Assembly (NCBI GenBank): GCA_037176905.1 | Contig: JBBBWG010001103.1 | Span: 1 to 35,854, forward strand | Length of the DNA: 35,854 nt | Direction: 5' to 3' | Origin: Azolla pinnata | Taxonomy: Eukaryota > Streptophyta > Polypodiopsida > Salviniales > Salviniaceae | Shown here: positions 20,530 through 32,500 of the stretch, piece by piece | Layout of the letters: each line of letters begins with the position of its first letter | Numbering within the stretch: the stretch's first letter is position 1 | The notes under the pieces: model-generated | What the model saw: only the letters and a program-made list of their open reading frames with translations | What the model was told of the DNA's origin: nothing | The model's database searches: none | Program-made: the position numbers and the translations under genes

Positions 20530-22120
20530 TTTCTATGCTATCTGTGGGATTTCACGGCATTTGAAATCATGGTCCGCTTCCTTGTGCGAAGAAGAAAAGA
20601 TCTGAAGAACAAAAGCTCCCATGGCTTCCCTTCAGTTATGGGCATGACTCTTCCCTTTTTCACTGACCATGACAGCCAGTAAAACGCGTTGAGCACCAAA
20701 GCTAGCTCCTGGGAACCTCGGGAGGTTGTACTTGGATTTGCATGGATGGCATGCATTTATGACTGCATGCCAGGGATGGCTGCAAGATGGTCTCTTTGCT
20801 GTAATTCCACTATAGGATCATTTCGCTTCTTTAGACATCAATGCATTGATAGTATTCCAACACAATTCTAGTTCACACCACACGTTCGAACACCATGGAC
20901 AACAATCAGAAGAACATTTCTTGTGAGTGTGTTATATGTTGGTTTGCATTAGTGATGAATCATCAATGAGCAATCTACATTATCTTCAATAGCCACTAGA
21001 ATTATGGAAAGTCGAGAAGATCTTATTGCTCCATTATTGCACTCAATGCTTGTCTTGCCTTCAAAAGCTGCCATAGAAGTGAGGGTTAATGTTTGAAGTG
21101 TGTGTCAAAGGTATGCATTATTGGACCAACTATAGCTATCTAGCCTATTACAAGTTCTCTTGGAAATTTCCATGCAAATGCCATGGATGAAATGCTTCGA
21201 AATTGCTGCTGGAACAAATAAAACAATATGGCTTCCTTTGGATGAAAATTTGTTCAATTCTACTTGTTGAGCATTGACCAAAGTGGGGAGCTGAGTTGCA
21301 AAAGGAGAAAATAGACTTAAATTTTTTTTGAATCACAAGATACAGAATTCATATGCAAAGGTGTGACCAAAATCTATGTTCTCTCACGATTAGTTAGTTA
21401 GACAAGGCTACTACTAGCTTTCTTCTTGTTTGCAGCGATAACAGATAGACAATTATGTTCTCGTATTAACTATTTGGTATATTTAGATGTTTTTCCAAAT
21501 CAAGTATGAGCTAGATTAAAAGGTTGGTCAATGTAAGAGAATTCTACACTAAACATTAAGCAAATAAAGAGAAAAAAGGGTGAAAATTAGAGACAAAGTG
21601 GAGTGACATGGTAGGAAACATTGGAGTTGAGAAACCAACTAGGAAATTTTCCTCAATGAGTAGAATTTTAGATTAAATGGAACTTTCCTAGGTGAGGATA
21701 GTTGTCAAACTCTTCTAATAAACAGCAAACAATAGTAAATACCCCATATTCATTTTGCATAAGATTTGCAAACTTTGTTTTTTGGTGCAAAGATTTCTAA
21801 AATGAGCATTCCTACCTCTTTTTGCTTTCTCTTTTGCAACCAATTTTGGATAATTTTTTATAATATAATCATTTCCTCTACAATGAAAGAAAAGGAGGAT
21901 GTTTAATAAAGCAACTATCGAGGCATGTCATTCAACAAACAAGCTTGTGGGAGAGAAGAGAGGTTGATTTAGTGTACCTAACCACTTGAGTCGGTACACA
22001 AGAAAAAAGCTATTATATTAGCGAACCTTGAAAAGAGTGTGTTCGCGTTACAAAAAAAAAGGTGTCCTACCCAAGTGAACAATGTGTTCACATGTACTAA
22101 TAATTACTTGAACATTCAAG
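20530..22120. other. Intergenic AT-rich; nothing recognised
   Basis: No conserved protein fragment, RNA gene or clear repeat boundary was found. Frames are short. The lower part (about 21900-22120) may include the LTR or tail of the antisense copia relic that follows, but no LTR pair can be shown. Confidence 0.45.
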
Positions 22121-22129
22121 TAACTCTAT

Positions 22130-22318
22130 ATAGTCACATGCAATGCGCCAAGACTTTTAGTGAGAATATCTGCAAGATTATCTTGTGTTTTTTTATCTTG
22201 GTAAATGTGACCAAACCATCCTCCATAACTTGTAGGATAAAGTGATGTCACACATCAATGTGTTTGGTATATAAATGAAACATAACATTTTTAGCTAGAT
22301 ATATAACACTCTAGTAGC
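22130..22318 (-). pseudogene. Antisense Ty1/copia RNase H tail relic
   Basis: On the minus strand the sequence reads LAKN, FHLYTKHIDV, stop, HHFILQVMEDGLVTF, then after a frameshift DNLADILTKSLGA. This is the conserved end of copia RNase H (the TKHIDVxxHFI and ADILTK motifs). Only this terminal piece of about 60 codons survives. It is opposite in orientation to, and differs in sequence from, the copia relic at 64-1074, so it is a separate insertion. Confidence 0.8.
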
Positions 22319-22733
22319 AACACACGAAGTAATAGGAGGAGCAAGAAGAAAGTAGAAAGAGGAGCAAAAAAAGGAACAGAAAGTAGGAAATAACAGTAAA
22401 AGCAGGAGGTGGACTGAAGAGTTCGAAATTAGGGTAAAAAAACCCCAATTTATTTATGTTATTAGCCTTTGTAGTGATGTTTTGGGCGAATGATGTGAAA
22501 TGCATAGAGAGAAGGAACATTGAATTGGAATAAAAAGAGCACAAGAAATAAATAAAAGAATAAAACTAGCATGACATGGTGGATAAAATAGTTGTGTTGA
22601 AGAGTATAAACTCTCATGTTGCCTCTTTTTCTATTCTTTTTTATATTTGCATTTGTTTTCCTCTACTTTTTTTTTTATGCTTTTCCTACTTTTTTTTTCT
22701 TGCATTTTGTTTCTATGGCAATCCTCTCCACAA

Positions 22734-23075
22734 CCTATATAAGGAGTGGTGTGCATAGAAGGGAGGGGAGAAAAGAGCATATGTTCAGAAAAAAAACCCT
22801 AATCTGATATATCTAAACCCTAATACCTACTTGCAAAACCTTAATACTTGATTACAAAACCCTAACATCTCAATCATAATCTTTTTTAATATATATTCTA
22901 ATCCCTAATTTATCTTAACCTAAACCCTAATATTTCTTACAATCTAATCATAATTCCTCTTATCTCTTGAATATCTTTAATCTAAACCTAATCTCAAATA
23001 TCTCTTATTCAAACCTAATCTTTCTAATCTCTCTAATATTCTTTTCTTACTCCCTCTTATTTCTATATATTTTGC
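22734..23075 (+). repeat. Telomere-like CCCTAA-rich leader after a TATA box
   Basis: CCTATATAAGG lies at about 22734, followed by scattered AACCCTAA, AAACCCTAAT and AAAACCCTAAC units between 22794 and 22935 and degenerate TAATCT-type units to about 23060. Units are separated by unrelated bases, so this is not a head-to-tail telomere block. The layout (TATA box, then a C-rich leader) would fit an LTR or a dead promoter. No coding sequence is seen. Confidence 0.5.
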
Positions 23076-23244
23076 TAGTGTATTCTCCTAATTTGGAAAC
23101 ACAATTGTAGCAATTCTCTTTAATTATTATAATATTTCTCTTAATCTCTTGGAAATATAAATCTCCCGTTTTAGAACCCCAGTGGTTCCACCCTAACACA
23201 CATATCTAAAGCTATACAACCCAGAATACTTCAACACCACGAGT

Positions 23245-23420
23245 TTTGATATTCAGTTTGCCGCACAATTTGCTGGACTTTTTGTCGCATGGTTGGTGCT
23301 TATTTAGCCGTGCATTTGCTACTAATTTAGCCGCGTAGTTGTTGCTTATTTTGCCGCGACCTTATTGCAATGTTTGCGCCAAATTTGCTGCAAAATTTGT
23401 TGTGTGTTTGCTGCAAGTTT
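23245..23420. repeat. Degenerate short repeats (TTTGCCGC / TTTGCTGC type)
   Basis: About eight diverged copies of a short block resembling TTTGCCGC, TTAGCCGC or TTTGCTGC, spaced about 15-30 nt apart, run into the reading frame of the CACTA relic that follows. They may be a subterminal repeat array of that element; CACTA elements typically carry such arrays near their ends. Confidence 0.5.
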
Positions 23421-23970
23421 GTTGGACTTCTATAAGTGTGCCAAGGTTGAGGTTGATGTAGAAAAGGTGCGTGTACGTCAATGCAGTGAAGTAATTGAGG
23501 ATCTTGAGGGTTTAGCACAACAAGAAACTGGTCATCCTTCCGATGTCGCAAATGAGCGAATGGAGGATATGATGGAAGATCTACATTGCTTAGCACGTCG
23601 GAAACGATGTGGACGTCACCTAGTACAAAGCCCAACTTCAGACTTCTCGACTCTATTAGATTCTGCTAGAACACCTTTATATGATGGAGCCAACTTCTGA
23701 GTGCTACGAGCATCCATGGAGATCATGAATCTCCAAACATCATATGAATGGAGTAATGCGAGTGTAGATGCGTTGCTTAGTCTAATGAGGAAGATGTTAC
23801 CCGTTCCCCATCATCTACCAACTTTGCGTGATGAGGCAAGAAAGCAAATGATCATGTTGCATGGGTTCGACTACTAGAGAATCCATGCATGTATCAATGA
23901 TTGTGTGTTATTCCGATGAGAATTATTAGATCTAATGGAATGCGCAATGTGTGGAGAGGCTAAATATTGA
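23420..23970 (+). pseudogene. CACTA (En/Spm) TNP2 transposase relic
   Basis: A single plus-strand frame can be read through from about 23420 to 23968 with only nonsense changes: TGA at 23698-23700, then TAG at 23875-23877 and TGA near 23918. It carries the TNP2 signature in order: TPLYDGANF, (L)QTSYEWSNASVDALLSLMRKMLP, LPTLRDEARKQM, HACINDCVLFR, LLDLMECAMCGEAKY. In intact TNP2 proteins this corresponds to the TPLYxGC, NGWSDKSF, LLKEMLP, KIHACPNDCILYR and CPVCG blocks. The remainder of the transposase and the terminal repeats are not recognised here, so the copy is truncated as well as mutated. Confidence 0.82.
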
Positions 23971-24123
23971 TCAGATGTAGCATCAATGTGGTGCATCAAC
24001 TTGGCTTGCAAATAGTGGCTAAACGCTAGCCAGGTCAATGTGACGCATCGACTTGGGCAACAAAGAATGGGCCAGTCTTTGTATAAAATATGCATGAATA
24101 TTTATATAATATCATGATGAATG

Positions 24124-24900
24124 CAGGGTGTTGGTTAAGTTACTTGATAGTGAAAGTTGAGTCAACTATCACTATATTCAAATATTTTGGTTTTTGTAGA
24201 AACACAAGCGTTTATAATACAAGAAGTTTCTGCACTAATTTATATTAGTATGGATAGTGTGTTAGTTAGATTACTTTATTGTAAAAGTGAAGGTCTTGGG
24301 TTCGACTATTAGCTTGTATGCTTTTCTTATTTATTTTTGCATAATGTTCTGTGTGCAATATAAAACACATCATTTAGATAGAAATAAATATTTACTGTAT
24401 TGCTTAGAAATTTGTTTTTCATGTTAATAGTAAAGGTCATGGGTTTGGTTCCTACCATGTTTTTTTTTCTAATGTTGGCGAAATACATGGATATATGCAA
24501 GAAGTCGATTTGAAGGGGTCGATGCGGTGAACCTTTCATAAAACACATCACTTGTAGAAAAAAATATTTATTTTCTGGTATTTATAAATATTATCATAAA
24601 TATTGTATTAGTTAGATTGCTTGATTTTAATAGTAGGCCATGGGTATAATCTTCACCATGTCACTTCGTTAAATGGGTTTATGTTAGCATCAAACCTTTA
24701 TAGAAAATTTATGTTTTATGTGTTGAATTAGATTAACCCCTTGTAAAATTTCTATGTTTTATGCAAGAAGTCAATATGACATCGATTTCTTGAATAAAGC
24801 CACATGTTTCTACAAAAACAAAGATATCGTGAAGATTGAGCCCATGAATTTTTTGTCACAATCAAATGATCTAACCAATACACTATAATTATTATAATAT
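24124..24900. mobile_element. Probable small non-autonomous element with degenerate inverted ends
   Basis: The left end (24124-24210: GTGTTGGTTAAGTTACTTGA, later GGTTTTTGTAGAAACA) recurs in reverse complement at the right end (about 24800-24895: TGTTTCTACAAAAACAAAG, later TCAAATGATCTAACCAATACAC). The arms are diverged but keep motif order and spacing over about 90-110 bp. Two or three further direct copies of the GTTAGTTAGATTACTTTA-like block with a GGGTTCGACTATTAG-like sequence lie inside (24258-24312, 24416-24460, 24600-24660). No transposase frame is present. AT-rich flanks (ATAATATCATGA left, ATAATATTATGA right) could be a worn target-site duplication. Confidence 0.45.
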
Positions 24901-25700
24901 TATGAATTTATGTGAAAGTAATTAATTGTTTCATTTTTAATAAGAATTTTTCTGAAAAATGATAATGCAAAGCTAAGATTTAGATTGTTATCTCTCTCTA
25001 TATATACATTGGGAATGTCATTATTTACTAACATAACTAGTTTTCTTAGAAAACTTTTACTCAAGTTTTGAAGTGGTTCTCTAATATTTTTTTCATGCAT
25101 TATATAAATACAATGAATTCAAAGTTTTTTATTAAATTGACATTATAGATTTTTAGGATTTTTGTAAAATGTAAAGTACTTGGGTACTTTTTGAGTGTTC
25201 ATTGGGAATCTTAAAAGAGAACATGAAATATTACTTGTTCTTTATGCAAACGTGTTATTAGTGCAAACACCAACTCTGACGTTAACATTATATCCCTGAA
25301 ATTGACATTCAAATTGCATTCATAATCCTTCCAAATAATTCAAATACTCACTTGAATGGTGACCTTACAACCCTAAAATCTCGATTGATATTCTTTCTAT
25401 ATATATATATATATCTTTTGGTAAAAATATACAAATATATTAATAAAAGCATGTAAAAAACATAGCTATAATTTTATGAATTAAGATTTGTCTTCATTAC
25501 CTATAGGTAATGAAACATTTTGAATTGTTAAATGAAAGTTGAAAATCTTTGTAATGAAATTGTTATAAATATTTAGGTAGGTTGTCCCACTCCTCCCTTC
25601 TTGCACACGCTCTATTTTTGGCGTGTAACTCTTATGCCCCTTAATTTTAAATGAATTTTCTTGGGCTTATCAATAACGCAAAGTTTTAATCCCTCATATT
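24901..25700. other. Intergenic AT-rich; nothing recognised
   Basis: Very AT-rich sequence with an AT dinucleotide run near 25397-25413. No gene, RNA or transposon motif is supported. Confidence 0.5.
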
Positions 25701-26240
25701 TCAGGAGTGGGGACTAGAGATGGCCTCATACCAAAATAATTCCTCTTAATGAGTATATAGATACACCGATAGTGTTAGGAGAGGAGTTAGAGAGAGAGAG
25801 AGTACGTGAGTGAGAGGTCATCAACAACAATATTACTATAATTCTTCTATCTCTATCTGTCTCTATTTGTCTCTATGTATATCTCTACTCCCCACTCAGG
25901 AGTGGGGACTAGAGATGGGCTCATACCAAAATAGCTCCTCTCAATGAGAATATAGATACACCGATAGTGTTAGGAGAAGAGTTAGAAAGAGAGAGAGTAT
26001 GTGAGTGAGAGGTCATCAACAATAATATTAATATAATTCTTCTATCTATCTCTATCTGTCTCAATCTGTGTATAGCTTTAGAGATGGGCTCATACCAAAA
26101 TAGTTCCTCTTAATGAGTATATAGATACACTGATAGTGTTAGGAGAGGAGTTAGAGAGAGGATGTGAGTGAGAGGTCATCAACAACAATATTAATATAAT
26201 TCTTCTATCTGCCTCTATCTTTGTGGATCTCTGGAGTTTT
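25701..26240. repeat. Three tandem copies of a 170-195 bp unit upstream of the helicase gene
   Basis: Copies begin at about 25701, 25896 and 26071; the shared TAGAGATGG block is at 25715, 25910 and 26079. Each contains CTCATACCAAAATA, AATGAG, ATATAGATACAC, GATAGTGTTAGGAGA, a GA run, GTGAGTGAGAGGTCATCAAC and a TCTATCT tail. The third copy lacks the CACTCAGGAGTGG start. Copies are roughly 90% alike by eye. They end about 350 bp before the helicase ATG, so they lie in its promoter. Confidence 0.92.
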
Positions 26241-26293
26241 ACTACAAGAGAAATAATTCTGACTTTGCTTTAATAAATAAAACTACCTCAGGA

Positions 26294-26332
26294 ATTCTCT
26301 CTCTCCCCTTCTTTGTTCTCTCTCCTCTCTCT

Positions 26333-26385
<53 letters not shown>
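26294..26385. repeat. CT then GA microsatellites in helicase 5' leader
   Basis: A CT-rich stretch (26294-26331) is followed, after a short CTAACT spacer, by a pure GA run of about 49 nt (26337-26385). The two are complementary and could form a hairpin in RNA or slipped DNA. It lies about 200 bp upstream of the helicase start codon. Confidence 0.88.
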
Positions 26386-26386
<1 letters not shown>

Positions 26387-26588
26387 ACAGGCTGAATGTG
26401 GAGGTATAAACTGTTGTCATTTCCTGAGCTATGGCTTTCTCTGATCCGCCCCCCTCCTTCCTCTCCTTCTCTGTGTCTGTCTCTGCAGGCTGCAGCTCCC
26501 CAGGCCGTGGACTGGACCCCTCTCCATCCTTCCGAGTGCCAGCATTCACGTGAGGAAGAACCCTTCGTTGATTCTATTGTGTAGAGCC

Positions 26589-29500
26589 ATGCGAGGAGGA
26601 GGTGCCGCCGGAGGAGGGCCGAATAGTCAGGGAGGAAGAGGGCGGGGAAGAGGAAGGGGAGGTAGCGATGGCGGTGGCCGAGGTAGCAACAGAGGAGGAG
26701 GAGGAGGAGGAGGAGGAGGGGGCAGAGGTGGAGGCAGAGGTGGTGAGCAGAGGTGGTGGGATCCTCAATGGAGAGCTCAGAAGTTGAAGCAGATGCGAGC
26801 AGAGGTCTCTCTCGCTTTCTCTCTCACTCTTTGCTATTAGGGTTATCTGTAATTCAAGTGTTTGCAAAATTGTGTTAGGTATGGACTAGCGTCTCGGAAT
26901 CCTCATTGTGAAATACACACTGGGATGGAGCTACTGACCTTACTCTGTTATCAAGCACAGTAAGCATGTGTTGGGCAGAATTAAACCGAATCTTGGAACT
27001 CAATACATTTTACTCACACTTGTATTGAACATCAAAGATGTTCATTTCTATGTAAAAATGTGAGTTTTATGCAATGAATTTTTGGAAATCAAGAAGGAAA
27101 ATCATGCAATGTGTTACAGAGATACTTATGCCACTCTTGCCACTCTCGTTCTCTCAATGTTAAGAATGTATGTTTATCGGGTCGATTTCAGGAGATGTGG
27201 TGGATCTTTCCTTTCCTCAGCATAAAGAAACACATTTTGTACACTCATTGAAGTTTAGCAGGACATTTCAGAATTTCCATAGCTGTTAACAGAATTCTGT
27301 GCATCCTATTATTTCCAGAGGCCTCCAGAAGTTTTGTTGGATGAAGGAGAGTGGATAAGCAAGCTCCGTAACCTTAAATCAAGAGATGATCTTGTGGAGA
27401 TAGTCGTGAAGGAGAACATTGGCTACAGTGGGGGACAGGTCCTCGAGAGATTAGCAGCAGAAGCTTCCCTCTATTTGTAAGACTCTTCTTGAAGCTTCCT
27501 ATCCTTAGAAAAAGCTACCCTTGAGAAGAGTGTATGCAGTTGCCATATCAAAGTTAAGACCAGGAGTAAATGCTGACTATGGTGTGATTTTTGGCTGCAT
27601 GTGGAAGGAAGTCATCCATACAACAAAGGCATAAACACAGTGTATGTTGTAAGCAAAGTGCCGCTACCGAACTACCGTGCAGATTTGGACCAGAAGCATG
27701 GCTCCAGTCAGCGAGAGGTATGGAGCTGGTTGCTGGATGTGATAACTCTTTTAGTCTTATGATTTAAACGTGTTATGTTTCCTCTATATGTTCTCTCTGT
27801 CTCCGTCTTTACAGATACAAATGTCAGCTGACACTGAACATCGAGTTAGCAACATGCTTGCTAGCTTCCGTGATTCAGGATCCTCTTCATCTGGCATGAG
27901 TGGAACGGAAGTCAGTGCAATAGGGTCAAGCCCAACTGTAGATCGATCAAAAATGCAAGAAAAGGATGGCATTGTTATAGAAATGTCTGATAAAGAGAAG
28001 CTAAATCGACAGCTACAGAAACAATGGAAGGATTTGCAGGTTATTCCCTTTTCAGCTCAAAGAATCCTACATTTGTATCTTGTGCGTGATTAAAAGTGCT
28101 AGCAACTATATTTTAGTGATGATCTACTATTTGAGGGTCATGAAATTAGAAAGAGGTAATTCAAAATAGCAATGCAATGAGTGTAGAAACTCTCTAAGTT
28201 CTTTTTCTTGAGCATTATGTAGACAATGAGAGCAGTAATTCGATCATCTAGTATTAAGATGCAAATAGAAATTGGCTGGAAAAGAGTCTTAATATTGTCA
28301 AATACAAAAAGTAGCTACAAACCCTAGTTTGGATCAGTTTGAATCCCAAGTCTTGAAACAAAACCAAACTGAGCTGAATTATTAATGCAATGATTCAAAA
28401 GTCCAAAGTTAAAAAGTGCAAAGACATTGAAAGAAAAATTTGAATCCAAACCAAGCCATTTAAAGAAAATTTGGACCCAAACCATGCCATTTACCCACAA
28501 ATCTAAACCCAAAAAGAGTTATGAAATCATTTTAAGTCTGGCCAACAAAACTGCCAGGCATTTTGAATTGTAATACTGGATTTTACAAGCAATAACTAAA
28601 AAGCAAAAAATCTCAAATGTTTGGCATTTATTCAAATAGCTTTTGTTTGTAAATGGTAATATATTTATAATACCAAAATGAGAAAGAAAGAAACAAAGAG
28701 ATACGAACGTTTACTAGAGGCCACATCGGCCTAGTAGGAAAAGGAAGATTACAGGAGTGGCTGATTTTATGTTATCTACATCGAAACAGAAAGGTGTCCT
28801 TAAGGGCCATGATAGGAGAGGGAAGAAATGAGAATGGTGAGAAGATGCAATGACACTGGGAGATAAAAGTTGAAAAGTTCAATAGTAACGAAAGTAATGA
28901 TGAAAACATATATTATTGTGGAAACAAATTGACAAAAACACCCAATTTGAGCAACAAACTCAATTGAATTGAAATATTTATGACACTTAAAGCCAAACCT
29001 AACTTCTCTTTCATTTCAAACCGGTAACCCAATAAGTCAATATTCCTGTTTGGTTTGAGCAAACTAAAATCTACAGCAAGTGATCAAGGATGCATTTTTT
29101 AAGCAAGTCTAATTTCAACCAAACCGTATAAATAGTAGAGTCTGCCTTTGCAGAACAGCCAACCTCTCCAATAGTCAAGCTGTAGAGTAGTATGTATTTG
29201 GCGTGGGTTTCACATGATTGAGATATTTCTTGATAGATTTGGGGTTCTTTGTGTTTCTCTCATCTTGATTTAGTTTTTCACATAGAGTAATGTTGAGATA
29301 AGTTCAAATTTCGTCTGTATTCCATGTTTATCGTCTTGTTGGTTTGTGAACTATCTTATCTCTGGCTGGTTGCAGAACAGCCAACCTCTCCAATAGTTAA
29401 GTTGTAGAATAGTATGTAGTCGGTGTGAGTTCCTCAAGTTTGAGGTATTTCTTGATAGATTTGGGGCTCTGTATATTTCTCTCATCTTGATTTAGTTTTC

Positions 29501-32500
29501 ATATGGAGTAGTGTCGAGATAAATTCAGATTGCATATGTATTCCATGTTTATCCTTTTGTAGATTTTGTGAACTATCTTATCTCCCAGCTGGTTGCAGGA
29601 AAATGAATCTTTTAGGTCAATGCTAACATTTCGTGCAAAACTTCCAGCATTCAAGACAAGGGATGAGTTTCTTCAGGCTATCTCCAAACATCAGGTTGGA
29701 ATTTTACTACCTGTATCATGCTTGTAATGAATTGACTCTTTCAACGAGGATTTGGAGTTGTTTCGACAGGTCTTGGTTGTCTCTGGAGAAACAGGATGTG
29801 GGAAGACAACGCAACTGCCACAATTTATTCTTGAGAGTGAGATACTGAATGGGAAGGGGGCTGACTGCAGTATAATCTGCACTCAGCCTCGTCGTATCTC
29901 TGCCATATCTGTTGCAACCCGAGTTGCTGCAGAAAGTGGTGATGAATTAGGGGAAACTGTTGGCTATCAAATTCGTCTTGAATCCAAGCGATCTGCAAAC
30001 ACACGCCTGCTCTTTTGCACTACCGGTGTTTTACTGAGGAGACTGGTATTTGCTACTGTGCTAAATACTAGTCAATTTGACTAAGTTCTGTAATCCAGAG
30101 TTGCCCAAAAGTTGTCTGATTGTCTTTCGGGCTGAAAAATATGCATTTGAACATTCCATACATCCTTCTTAAGGGTAGAGTTTTTTTATTGACAAGGTAC
30201 AAGACCCAGATTTGAATGGTGTTAGTCATGTTCTAGTTGATGAGATTCATGAACGTGGGATGAATGAGGATTTTCTCATTATCATTCTCCGGGATCTGCT
30301 CTGCCGAAGGCTGGATTTGCATCTGGTGTTGATGAGTGCAACCATCAATGCAGACTTATTCTCCAAATACTTCAATAATGCCCCAATCATACATATACCA
30401 GTATGTATCCATGAGAATTCAATGGGTTCACAATAGAATGATCATCTAAATTCAGCAACTACATATTATGAATCTGGTTTTTGCTGATTTCGATAGGGCT
30501 TCACTTTTCCTGTGACTCAATTTTATCTTGAAGATGTTTTGGAGAAAACACGGTACCGTGTCACCACAGAGACTGGTGGAGGAAGATCGAGTTATCAGGA
30601 CCGAAGAAATCAAGATAAGAAGGATATGTTGTCACAAATATTTGAGGTACAGAAGTATGAATTCCAAGTACTTTCAAGCCTGTTAAAAAGTTTTCTGAAC
30701 CTTGTTATAAAATATCAGGATATCGATCTTGAAAAAGAATATGGAAGCTACAGCAAGTCAACGAAACAAAGCCTGCAAGCATGGAGCTCTGAGAAAATTG
30801 ACATAGGCCTTGTGGGTGCTAAAAATGCATAGTTTTTTTTCCCTATTGTCTTGTTTTTCTATCTGGATGATCTGTTATATCCTTGTGGGTGTTATGAAAA
30901 TTACGATTCAATATGTGTACATGGCATGGGCTGTGTTTAATATTGAAAATCAGTATCTTGCTGCTAATTCTCTAATTTTCTTTCCCTAGTAGGTAGAAGC
31001 AAGTATTGAATATGTTTGTAGACATGAGGGACAAGGAGCAATCCTTGTGTTTCTTACTGGTTGGGATGAAATATCGAAACTACTCGAAAAGTTACGGGAG
31101 AATGCCTACTTAAGAGATGCAAACAAGTTTTTAATTCTACCGCTGCATGGGTCAATGCCCACTATTAATCAACGTGAGATCTTTCAGCGGCCCCCGAGTG
31201 GTGTCAGGTACTACTTGTAGAATTGGAGTTAATAGCTTTGTCTACATTCAAAGTTTGATTGGTAAAATACTCTGAAGTGTGGCAAATTGAATTCTGATAG
31301 TGACAAATACAAATGCATAGAGCTCTTGAAGTAGTTATTGTGCCAGTATCAAATTAGGTTGGCAAAGTTGTCATCATCAAATTTATTTTCGAGAAGAGAT
31401 TTTTCTGTTTGATAGTGCTGGCAAATTGATATTACCACTCTTGTTTCCTGATCCTGTGTTACATGCAACTATGCAATAGTGGTCCAGAGAGCATATAGCA
31501 TAGCCTTGAAAATTTGTCCACATATAATAAATTAGTTGTACATGTACAGGGGTTTTTGAATGTCGAATGTTATATAGAGTGTTCTATTGTTGACGTTTGT
31601 TTGTATGGCCCGTTTTTTGTATGAGACATTCTGGGTTGACCGGTTTCAATCGTGGATCTTTTAACAAATTTCTATTGTAGGAAATTGGAATATCATGTGA
31701 GAATGTAGGGGGTACCTCAATTGTCTGCCATTTATTTCTCTCAAAATTTGATGAATATCAAGACTCTTGTAATATTGTTTACAGAGTCTGTCTCAAAATC
31801 TCTTGGAAATTCTCTCAACCAGGACTGATTCTTCTTAAATTGTGATTATAATACGTATCTTGCTATAGCTAGGCTTTCTGTCTCATTAATGTCTCTGATG
31901 CAGGAAGATTGTGCTTGCTACAAATATTGCTGAGACAAGTATTACCATTGACGATGTAGTTTATGTTATTGACTGTGGTAAAGCAAAGGAAACAAGCTAT
32001 GATGCATTGAACAAGCTGGCTTGTCTACTTCCATCATGGATATCAAAAGCCTCTGCTTTGCAGGTGCAAGAAGGATAATTCAGTTACTGCAAATTATAAT
32101 TTGATTCTGTTTTAAGACAGGGGAGAGCACCAATTGCTCTCAACTTTCTGAATAACTACCAAAAAACAGTCCCAAATTATCAAAGGTTCCTCCATAATTG
32201 TGTTGTATTATAGTACAAAGGATGATTGTAGTACTTTATTAACTTAGTTGCATGCAAGTAAATGCTGAAGCTTCGAAGAGTATTTTTTTGGTGTTTTACG
32301 CTTAATACTACTTAATAACTAACCTATGTTAGATATTGGAATCCAGCGCAAGGGTCGAGCGGGGCGTGTACAGCCTGGTGTATGCTTTCACCTCTATCCG
32401 AAGGTTATCTATGAAGCAATGCCTCAATATCAGCTGCCTGAGATTCTGCGAACACCTTTACATGAGCTTTGCCTTCAGATTAAGAGTTTGCAACTGGGTT

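Noticed and set aside
22794..22935. Interstitial telomere block
   Set aside because: CCCTAAA units are not contiguous head to tail and are separated by unrelated AT-rich bases.
26550..26588. Upstream in-frame ATG as the helicase start
   Set aside because: It would add 13 residues (MRKNPSLILLCRA) unlike the Gly/Arg-rich start of the family; kept only as an alternative.
27471..27480. TAA after LYL in helicase exon 2, suggesting a broken gene
   Set aside because: The bases form a GTAAGA donor; joined to 27612 the frame reads LYFHPYNKG as in the family.
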